NCBI GenBank assembly: GCA_021784975.1
Contig: JAJYGU010000204.1
Coordinates: 1 to 14,970, forward strand
From: Planctomycetota bacterium
Lineage (GTDB): Bacteria > Planctomycetota > Planctomycetia > Pirellulales > Thermoguttaceae
Length of the DNA stretch: 14,970 nt
Reading direction: 5' to 3'
In this document: positions 6,418 through 12,454 of the stretch, piece after piece
Numbering within the stretch: position 1 is the first letter of the stretch
Layout of the letters: every line of letters begins with the position of its first letter
Position numbers and translations under genes: made by a program
Notes under the pieces: generated by a model
What the model saw: only the letters and a program-made list of their open reading frames with translations
Database searches by the model: none
Told to the model about the DNA's origin: nothing

Positions 6418-6693
6418 CTACTTCGTCTCCGCCGCTTTGGGCAGCTTGAAGGGCTTGTGGTGGATCTTCTTGGTGACTGCCCCGCTGCGAATGCACTGCG
6501 TGCAAACCCGCAACGTCTTGCTGGTGCCGTTGGCGGTGGTCACATGGATCCGTTGCAGGTTCGGGCGGAACTGGCGACGGCTAATGCCGGTGATTTTCGT
6601 GCCGACCCCCCCGAGGTACTTCGCCTTACCACGGTGGGTAACCGCATTACCCATTCCCGGCTTTTTCCCGCAAACCTGACATGCAACCGCCAT
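6418..6693 (-). CDS. rpmB: 50S ribosomal protein L28
   Basis: A 91-residue L28 of the large ribosomal subunit. It starts MAVACQVCGKKPGMGNAVTH, has SRRQFRPNLQRIHV in the middle, and carries two CxxC pairs (C5/C8, C64/C67) as in zinc-binding L28 proteins. ATG 6693 is chosen because the L28 family begins here and GGAG lies six bases upstream; the frame is open further but without family similarity. A lysine-rich tail (THHK-type, KKIHHKPFKLPKAAETK) makes it longer than many L28 proteins. It is the first gene after the promoter at 6765-6793, which fits strong, growth-linked expression also feeding gatC and gatA. Confidence 0.96.
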   Translation of the reverse strand: MAVACQVCGKKPGMGNAVTHRGKAKYLGGVGTKITGISRRQFRPNLQRIHVTTANGTSKTLRVCTQCIRSGAVTKKIHHKPFKLPKAAETK

Positions 6694-6764
6694 GGGAGAC
6701 TCCAAACCTGCAAAGAGAAACGACACCCTCAATATGGCACCACCCCCAGCGGGGCAAGACACTA

Positions 6765-6793
6765 AGTATACTCGCCAGCCAACTGGGAGCCAA
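6765..6793 (-). promoter_or_regulatory. Sigma70-like promoter for rpmB-gatC-gatA
   Basis: On the minus strand TTGGCT (-35) and TATACT (-10) are separated by exactly 17 bases. The -10 matches TATAAT at five of six positions and the -35 matches TTGACA at four of six. Transcription would start about 60-65 bases before the rpmB ATG. The -35 box is one base away from the GGGGACAGTC inverted-repeat element. Confidence 0.55.
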
Positions 6794-6794
6794 T

Positions 6795-6874
6795 GGGGAC
6801 AGTCGCATTTTCCCGGCGATATCGCGGTTTCTGAAGAACAAATTCTGCCCGCCGCGAAAATCGGCACAGTCCCC
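6795..6874. repeat. GGGGACAGTC-type inverted repeat between divergent operons
   Basis: The left arm starts GGGGACAGTCGCATTTTCCC; the right arm (6850-6874) ends GAAAATCGGCACAGTCCCC. The arms are imperfect inverted repeats of about 24 bases around a 31-base spacer. The same family occurs at 12851-12923. It lies in the 266-base divergent region 6694-6959, upstream of both rpmB and the plus-strand cluster. REP-like or miniature-element origin is inferred; no transposase is in the window. Confidence 0.75.
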
Positions 6875-6959
6875 CGTGAGCGGTTATCCCGCGGCCGCTC
6901 CCCCAGATTTGGTGGACGATCGTTTCGGAATAAAGTAGAATCGCGGAAAGGGTTGGCCT

Positions 6960-8144
6960 ATGTGGTTGTTGGAGTTCTTTTTCTTTCTGGTGACGATCCT
7001 GGCGGGCTGGACGTTGTTCGGCTATTTTATCCTGGTGAAGTTTATCGGACTCTTCCAGAAAAGGCCGGAAATCGCCTTGCCGGCGGAATATCCGTTTCTC
7101 TCGCTGGTCATCCCTTGCTACAACGAGATTGGGCATATTCTGACGAAGCTCGAGAACACGCGCGGGCTGGACTACCCGAGGGACCGTTTGGAGGTGGTTT
7201 TTGCCGACGGGGGCTCGACCGACGGCACGGCCGACAAGCTGTCCGCTGCGCTGCGGGCGGACGAGCCGTGCCGGCTGGTTCGCTGTCGCGGCGGGGGGAA
7301 GATCGCCCAATGGAACGAGGTCTTGCCCGGTTTGCGCGGCGAGATTCTGGTCAACACCGACGTGGATGCCCGGTTGGAACCGGACGCCTTGAAGTGGCTG
7401 GCGGCGGAGTTTGCGGCCGATCCAGAGGTGCAGGTGGTCGGGGCCTATTGCCGGCCCAGCGACACCATCGACATCGAGAGGTACTATTGGGAGTCGCAGA
7501 ACAAGGCCCGCTTGATGGAGAGCGACGCCAACAGCTCTTCGATCGTGATTGCCCAGTGCTATGCCTTCCGCAAGGGCCTCATGAAGGCATTTCCGGACGA
7601 TGTAGTGGCCGACGACATCTATGTGGCCTCGCTGGCCAACACCTTGGGATACCGCACGGTCTACTCCCGCAAGGCGCGGGCCTTCGAGACGCGGGCCCCG
7701 TCTTGCTACGCCGATTTTTTCCCTCACAAGTTCCGCAAGAGCAACGCCTTTCTGCGGGAGACCTTGCGGTTCCTCTACCGCCTGCCGGAGATGCGGCCCT
7801 CGGTGAAGGTCATGCTGATCACGCGGGTGAGCCAACAGCTTCTGCTGCCCTGGATCATGTTGTTCTGGTTGCTGGTCACCGGGGTAATGCTGACTTTGTT
7901 CCGTTTTGACCTGGTGCTGTTCGGGGGGCTTTTCCTGCTGACCTTGTTTGTGGCCACCAGCCGGGTGTTTGCCGCCGAGACGACTCCCGACGGGCCACTT
8001 GGCTTTTCCTGGCGGATGATGATCAAAGGGTATCTGTGCGTGAACCTGATCATGCTGGCCACGGCGGTGAGTTACCCATTTTTCCGGCAGGGGAGCAGCT
8101 ATGCCCGGTTGAAACCGGCCAGCCAATCCCCGGAACCGCTGTAG
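6960..8144 (+). CDS. Membrane-bound family 2 glycosyltransferase
   Basis: This 394-residue protein starts with a membrane segment (about 4-30), has a cytosolic GT-A domain and ends with three hydrophobic segments (about 295-313, 316-335, 355-375). GT2 motifs are clear: LSLVIPCYNE (48-56), FADGGSTDGT (81-90), the nucleotide/metal motif NTDVDAR (132-138) and the acceptor motif ADDIY (217-221). It resembles processive or ceramide/hopanoid-type membrane GT2 enzymes that transfer a sugar from a nucleotide sugar to a lipid or growing chain. The QxxRW motif of processive members is absent; HKFRKSNAF stands in that place, so single transfer is more likely. GGAAAGGG lies upstream of the ATG. A weak TTGGTG/TAAAGT pair with 16-base spacing (6909-6936) could be its promoter. 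It is the first gene of the plus-strand cluster. Donor and acceptor are unknown. Confidence 0.9.
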   Translation: MWLLEFFFFLVTILAGWTLFGYFILVKFIGLFQKRPEIALPAEYPFLSLVIPCYNEIGHILTKLENTRGLDYPRDRLEVVFADGGSTDGTADKLSAALRADEPCRLVRCRGGGKIAQWNEVLPGLRGEILVNTDVDARLEPDALKWLAAEFAADPEVQVVGAYCRPSDTIDIERYYWESQNKARLMESDANSSSIVIAQCYAFRKGLMKAFPDDVVADDIYVASLANTLGYRTVYSRKARAFETRAPSCYADFFPHKFRKSNAFLRETLRFLYRLPEMRPSVKVMLITRVSQQLLLPWIMLFWLLVTGVMLTLFRFDLVLFGGLFLLTLFVATSRVFAAETTPDGPLGFSWRMMIKGYLCVNLIMLATAVSYPFFRQGSSYARLKPASQSPEPL

Positions 8145-8172
8145 ATGCTCTGGCGCCAAGCGAGTCTGCCAC

Positions 8173-9237
8173 GTGGCACGAATTGAAGAATTGCTGCTGA
8201 ACGCCAGGTACGCCTTTCGACCTAGGAAGCCGTTGCTTCTAGGGAGACTTGCGGCGGCGGTGTTGAAGAGCTACGTGTTGAGGCGTCCGCCGCTGCGGTA
8301 TGTCGATTTCGCCCTCGATTTTGCCTGCAATTTGCGATGCGAGCATTGTTTCGCCACTGCCTTGGTTCAGCCGGGCCGACGGCGGATGGAGGTGGACGAT
8401 TATGCCCGCGTCGCCCGCGAGAGCATGGCCTTGGGCGCCGTTAATTTCTCCTTCCAGGGCGGAGAACCGTTGCTGTTCCAGGACCTGGGCCGCACGATAC
8501 GAGCCTGCCGTCCCGGCTTGAACGTCATTTCCGTAACCACCAACGGCACTTTGCTCGACGAAGACAAGGTCTCCGAGCTCAAGGGCCTCGGCGTGGACAT
8601 CCTGACGGTGAGCCTGGACAGCTCGATCGCCGAAGAGCACGACGGGTTTCGCGGCCTGCCCGGCTGTTTCGACAAGACGATGGCCGGCATCCGGCTCGCC
8701 TTGAGCGGCGGGTTGCGAGTTACGCTGGGCACGGTGGTGACGCATCAGAGCCTGCGGAGCGCGGGCATCACCGGCCTGGTCCGCCTGGCGGCCGAGCTCA
8801 AGCTCATTCTCTGTCTGATATTTCCGGTTCCGGCAGGACGTTGGACGCAGAACCGCGAGATGCTGCTGACTTTAGACGACTTAGAGTACATCGATCAGCT
8901 AACCCGCAGCACGCCCTACGTGCGCACTGATTTTCAGGCCAACTTCGGCCCGCACGGCTGCGGGGCAGTGAAGGAAATCCTCTATCTGACTCCGTATGGC
9001 GACGTGCTGGCTTGCCCATTCATTCATATCTCGCTGGGCAACATCTTCGAGGAATCGGTGGCCGAGATTCGGGCCCGCGCCTTACGGAACCGGTTCTTCG
9101 CCGCTTATCACCCCCGCTGCCTGGCCTCGACCGACACCGAGTTCGTCGACAAATACCTGAGCAAGACCTTTGAGGCCCAACAGCGTCCCATCCGGTGGCA
9201 GGATGCCTTTCCCGAAGCCAACGACGATCTCCCATGA
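8173..9237 (+). CDS. Radical SAM protein with SPASM-like C-terminus
   Basis: A 354-residue enzyme with the radical SAM cluster motif CNLRCEHC (C52, C56, C59), the SAM-binding GGEPL (96-100) and the TTNGTLL strand (122-128). Such enzymes split S-adenosylmethionine to start radical chemistry. In the C-terminal part, GCGAVKEILYLTPYGDVLACPF (C263, C281), a later C316 and LGNIFEESVAEI look like a SPASM or twitch region that may hold a second iron-sulfur cluster; the cysteine set is smaller than in full SPASM proteins. The start is GTG at 8173, 28 bases after the GT2 gene, with no upstream ATG in frame nearby and no good ribosome site. The stop overlaps the epimerase start (ATGA). It recalls HpnH-like and peptide- or lipid-modifying enzymes, but the substrate is unknown. 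Confidence 0.9.
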   Translation: MARIEELLLNARYAFRPRKPLLLGRLAAAVLKSYVLRRPPLRYVDFALDFACNLRCEHCFATALVQPGRRRMEVDDYARVARESMALGAVNFSFQGGEPLLFQDLGRTIRACRPGLNVISVTTNGTLLDEDKVSELKGLGVDILTVSLDSSIAEEHDGFRGLPGCFDKTMAGIRLALSGGLRVTLGTVVTHQSLRSAGITGLVRLAAELKLILCLIFPVPAGRWTQNREMLLTLDDLEYIDQLTRSTPYVRTDFQANFGPHGCGAVKEILYLTPYGDVLACPFIHISLGNIFEESVAEIRARALRNRFFAAYHPRCLASTDTEFVDKYLSKTFEAQQRPIRWQDAFPEANDDLP

Positions 9238-10214
9238 GAGTACTGGTGACCGGCGCAACTGGATTTATTGGCCGACGGCTGGTGGACCGGCTGCTGGCGG
9301 TCGGCTGCGAAGTGGCGGCCCTGGCGAGATGCGAGGCCCACCAGCTACCGCCCGCGGTGGCCAGGCTGCCGGCGGATATCACTGTGCCGGATTCGTTGAA
9401 GGTGGTGGAAAGGGGTTTCGATTGCCTCTACCACCTGGCCGCCTTGGTGACGTTCGATCCGCGTCGCCGGGGTGAACTGATGCATGTCAATGCTGCGGGG
9501 ACGCGGAACGTGTTGGAGATGGCAAGGACCGCCGGCATCTCCCGCGTCGTTGTGGTCAGCAGCGCTTGCACCATGGGCCTTTCCGGCTCGCAGGACATCG
9601 TACTGGAGGAGTCGGCGGTCGCCGGTCCGCTTCAAATTGCCGGCAACCCGTACTTGGCGAGCAAGTTGGAGGCGGAGAAGATTGCTCAGGGCTTTGCTCA
9701 TGACCAAGGCCAGAGAATTGTGATCGTCAATCCGACCACGGTTTACGGTCCGGGCGACGACACGCTGAACTCCGGCACGCTGATTCGCAAGGTGGCTTCG
9801 TCGGCCTGGCTGCCCGTCCCGCCCGGCGGGAGCAACGTGGTGGACGTGGATGATGTGGCGGAAGGGATTCGGCTGGCCGCCGAGAAGGGAGCCTCGGGAA
9901 AGCGATATATCCTGGGTGGCGAGAATCTGCCCTTTGCGGACATCTTCGCGACCGTGGCCTCGGTGGTGGGGAGCCGCCCCCATCGAGTCCCTCTGCCCCG
10001 GCTTTTCCGCGAACCGATGGCTTGGGCGGTGGGACTGGCCGGCCGTTTGACCGGAAATCGCTTCTTGTCCGGGCAGTTATTGCGGGAACTGTTTTCCTTC
10101 AAGTATTATTCCAGTCAGCGGGCGGCCCAAGAACTGGGTTGGACCCGCCGCTATGGTTTTCGCGAGAGTGTCGGTCGGGCGTGGCAGTACTACCGCAGCC
10201 GCCAACTTATTTGA
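9234..10214 (+). CDS. NAD(P)-dependent sugar epimerase/reductase, HpnA-like
   Basis: A 326-residue extended short-chain dehydrogenase. The Rossmann motif TGATGFIG (6-13) begins right at the N-terminus. DITVPDSL (48-55) and YHLAALVTFD follow, VVVVSSACT carries the Ser of the active site, and Y140-x3-K144 in NPYLASK completes it. IVNPTTVYGPGD and GKRYILGGENLPFADIF resemble hopanoid-associated HpnA and dihydroflavonol-reductase-type proteins more than GalE. It probably oxidises or reduces a sugar or polyol carbon, perhaps on a lipid. ATG 9234 is chosen because it overlaps the radical SAM stop as ATGA and leaves no N-terminal excess; an earlier ATG at 9195 adds 13 residues ahead of the Rossmann fold. 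The next gene starts 9 bases downstream. Confidence 0.9.
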   Translation: MRVLVTGATGFIGRRLVDRLLAVGCEVAALARCEAHQLPPAVARLPADITVPDSLKVVERGFDCLYHLAALVTFDPRRRGELMHVNAAGTRNVLEMARTAGISRVVVVSSACTMGLSGSQDIVLEESAVAGPLQIAGNPYLASKLEAEKIAQGFAHDQGQRIVIVNPTTVYGPGDDTLNSGTLIRKVASSAWLPVPPGGSNVVDVDDVAEGIRLAAEKGASGKRYILGGENLPFADIFATVASVVGSRPHRVPLPRLFREPMAWAVGLAGRLTGNRFLSGQLLRELFSFKYYSSQRAAQELGWTRRYGFRESVGRAWQYYRSRQLI

Positions 10215-10223
10215 CTTCAGCCT

Positions 10224-10982
10224 ATGTTGGATCGGGCAACCATAAGAGCAGAGCAGGTTCGGGTCGCCAACCAGCGATTCTACGATGCGGTGGCGGAGCA
10301 TTATGAGGATGTGGACGGCCGCCGCTCGCCCCGGTTGAGGGCTTGGCTTTCCGCCAGATTGGCCCAGATTCGCGGCGACGCCCCCGGAGGAAGGCTTCTC
10401 GATCTGGGCTCAGGCAGCGGCTTCCTGTGCCGCTGCGCCAAGGACGTATTTTCCTTCAGAGTGGGCGTGGACCTCTCGGAAAAGATCCTGGCGGCCAACA
10501 AGGATGCGTTTGAAGCGTATGCGGTGGGTGACGTCAACGCCCTGCCATTTGAGGACGAGGAGTTTGACGCCGTGACCTGCTTCGCCGTCCTGCACCATCT
10601 CTACGATTTTGCCGGCCTGGTCTCTGAGACTCGCCGAGTTTTGAAACCGGGTGGAATGTTCTACTCGGACCACGACATGGAATTGGCCTTTGCGCGACGG
10701 TTCCGGTTGCCCTTGCAACTCTACCGGAGACTGCGCGGGGCGGAGCGGCACTACCACCAGGTAGACCAGCACCTCACGCCGGAGGTTTATGAGCTGGCCG
10801 AGTGGCAGAGCGCGGGCGTCGATGCGGAGCGATTGGTGGAGCTGTTTGAGCAGGCAGGATTCGCGGCTACGGCCGGCTATCACTGGTATGGGCTCTCGCC
10901 GCTGAGCGATCGGCTTTTCGGGACACGAAGGTGCAAGCGGGGTTGGGGACCTCTGCTGTCGATCACGGCAAGAAAGCAGTGA
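10224..10982 (+). CDS. Class I SAM-dependent methyltransferase
   Basis: A 252-residue protein with Rossmann-type methyltransferase motifs: motif I LLDLGSGSGFL (58-68), the acidic residue of motif II in VGVDLSEKIL, GDVNALPFEDEEFDAVTCF, and RRVLKPGGMFYSDHD (post-motif III). This is the Methyltransf_11 type used for small molecules, quinones or lipids. The C-terminal third (about 160-252) is rich in R, Y and H (YRRLRGAERHYHQVDQHL) and probably forms the substrate cap. It starts 9 bases after the epimerase gene without a clear ribosome site, which suggests coupling. The substrate is unknown; the neighbours point to a glycolipid or its precursor. Confidence 0.9.
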   Translation: MLDRATIRAEQVRVANQRFYDAVAEHYEDVDGRRSPRLRAWLSARLAQIRGDAPGGRLLDLGSGSGFLCRCAKDVFSFRVGVDLSEKILAANKDAFEAYAVGDVNALPFEDEEFDAVTCFAVLHHLYDFAGLVSETRRVLKPGGMFYSDHDMELAFARRFRLPLQLYRRLRGAERHYHQVDQHLTPEVYELAEWQSAGVDAERLVELFEQAGFAATAGYHWYGLSPLSDRLFGTRRCKRGWGPLLSITARKQ

Positions 10983-10997
10983 CCGGAGATCACCACC

Positions 10998-11018
10998 ATG
11001 CGGAAAGCGAGCGAGTAA
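10998..11018 (+). other. Six-codon leader frame abutting the B12-type radical SAM gene
   Basis: ATG CGG AAA GCG AGC GAG TAA is followed directly by the ATG of the next gene, in the same frame. GGAG lies 9 bases before this first ATG, a better placed ribosome site than anything before ATG 11019, although GGAAAG inside the leader lies 11 bases before the latter. It could drive re-initiation, or be chance. Confidence 0.3.
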
Positions 11019-12416
11019 ATGCGAGTCCTGTTGTTGAGCCCGCCCTACCTGCCCGAGTATATGCGCAATGCCCGCTGCGATTTCGTTTCCCTCTCAGCCA
11101 CCCAGTGGTACCCGATCCTGTTGGGCTATTGCGGGGCCTACTTGGAGGGCCAGGGACATACCGTCCGCCTGATTGATGCGCCGGCCAGCGGCCTGGATCA
11201 TGCCGCCACCCGAAAGCTCACGGAGGAGTTCCAGCCCGAGCTTCTAGTCGTCTATACCGGTCGGCAGAGCGAGGACAACGATATCGCGTTCGCCGAACCG
11301 CTGATCGAGAAGGCGGCTTGCCGCGCGGTTATCGTTGGGCCTTACGCTTCCATTAATCCCGAAGAAACGCTGTCGAAGTGCAAGGTGATCGACAAGCTGG
11401 TCGCCGGCGAGTTCGAACACGCCGTTGGGGAACTGGCCGCCGGGGCGGCAGCGGCCACCGTGGGCAATCTGGTCTTCAAACAGAACGGTCAACTGGCCAG
11501 AAACTCTGCCCGGCCCTATCTGACCACCGCTCAGTTGGATGCCATCCCCTTCGTTTCCCGGTTCTTTCGCGACCACCTCGACCTCTATCGCTATAAGACT
11601 CCCTCGGAATTCTACCCCTACCTCGACATTCTCACCGGCCGCGGCTGCAAGTGGGGACAGTGCACCTACTGTCTGTGGGTACATACCTTTGTGAGCGGAA
11701 TGACCTACAATCTGCGGAGTATCGGCAACGTGATCGAAGAGTTTCGCTTCATTACCCAAGAAATGCCGCAGGTACGTTCGGTGATGATTCAGGACGACAC
11801 CTTCACCGAGCAACGGGCCCAGGAGTTCGCCGAAGCCAAGATCGCCGGCGGCCTGCGGCTGCCGTGGTCCTGTTACGCCCGCGGCAACATGAGTTATGAT
11901 GTCTTAAAGCTCATGAAGCAGGCCGGCTGCCGCAATTTGCACGTGGGCTATGAGAGCGCCGACACGGTGGTGTTGAAACGGATCAAGAAGGGAATCAGCG
12001 TGGAGCGGATGACCAGGTTCACCGCCGACGCCAAACGGGCAGGTCTGCGGATCCACGGCGATTTCGCCTTCGGCTTCCCCGGCGAAACCATCGAGGGTGC
12101 GCAGCGGACGATCGAGTGGGCCTGCCAAATGAATCCGCATACGGCCCAATTCCAGCTCATGATCCCGTTTCCCGGCACCCCCTTCTATGAAGAAATGAAA
12201 CAGAACGGGTGGTTGACGGCGGCCGGGGAGCCGGACATGCCGCAGTTCTCCAATGCCCAAATTCGGTCCATGGCCAAACGGGCCTACCGTGCGTTCTACC
12301 TGAGTCCGCGACATGCCTGGAAATGCATCCGCCATCCTTACGAGCACTTCTTCTGCCGCCTGAAGACCATGTCCCGGGCGATCCCGGCTATGTTCTGGAA
12401 GAAATGGAAAGTTTGA
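11019..12416 (+). CDS. B12-binding-type radical SAM protein
   Basis: A 465-residue protein. Residues about 1-145 look like a cobalamin-binding domain (MRVLLLSPPYLPEY..., YLEGQGHTVRLIDA, VIVGPYASINPEE) but lack the base-off D-x-H-x-x-G motif, as in several family members. The radical SAM domain follows, with C210, C215 and C218 in GRGCKWGQCTYCLW. This is a Cx4Cx2C spacing rather than the usual Cx3Cx2C. SVMIQDDTF, NLHVGYESADTVVLKRIKKG and GDFAFGFPGETIEG are typical of the class. Enzymes of this type perform methylations, ring contractions or C-C bond formation, and HpnJ in hopanoid biosynthesis is a relative. It starts 36 bases after the methyltransferase stop; the next gene is 38 bases on. The reaction is unknown. 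Confidence 0.9.
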   Translation: MRVLLLSPPYLPEYMRNARCDFVSLSATQWYPILLGYCGAYLEGQGHTVRLIDAPASGLDHAATRKLTEEFQPELLVVYTGRQSEDNDIAFAEPLIEKAACRAVIVGPYASINPEETLSKCKVIDKLVAGEFEHAVGELAAGAAAATVGNLVFKQNGQLARNSARPYLTTAQLDAIPFVSRFFRDHLDLYRYKTPSEFYPYLDILTGRGCKWGQCTYCLWVHTFVSGMTYNLRSIGNVIEEFRFITQEMPQVRSVMIQDDTFTEQRAQEFAEAKIAGGLRLPWSCYARGNMSYDVLKLMKQAGCRNLHVGYESADTVVLKRIKKGISVERMTRFTADAKRAGLRIHGDFAFGFPGETIEGAQRTIEWACQMNPHTAQFQLMIPFPGTPFYEEMKQNGWLTAAGEPDMPQFSNAQIRSMAKRAYRAFYLSPRHAWKCIRHPYEHFFCRLKTMSRAIPAMFWKKWKV

Positions 12417-12436
12417 GTCCGGCCGATTTGCCCTCC

Positions 12437-12443
12437 TAAGGAG
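12437..12443 (+). promoter_or_regulatory. Strong Shine-Dalgarno for the GT-C gene
   Basis: TAAGGAG lies 11 bases before ATG 12455. It is one of the few strong ribosome sites in the window and fixes this start. Confidence 0.6.
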
Positions 12444-12454
12444 AGCCCCGCGTT

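Noticed and set aside
6762..8159. Minus-strand open frame across the GT2 gene (465 codons)
   Set aside because: Rich in Q, H, P and R with no family pattern; the plus-strand GT2 motifs are unmistakable.
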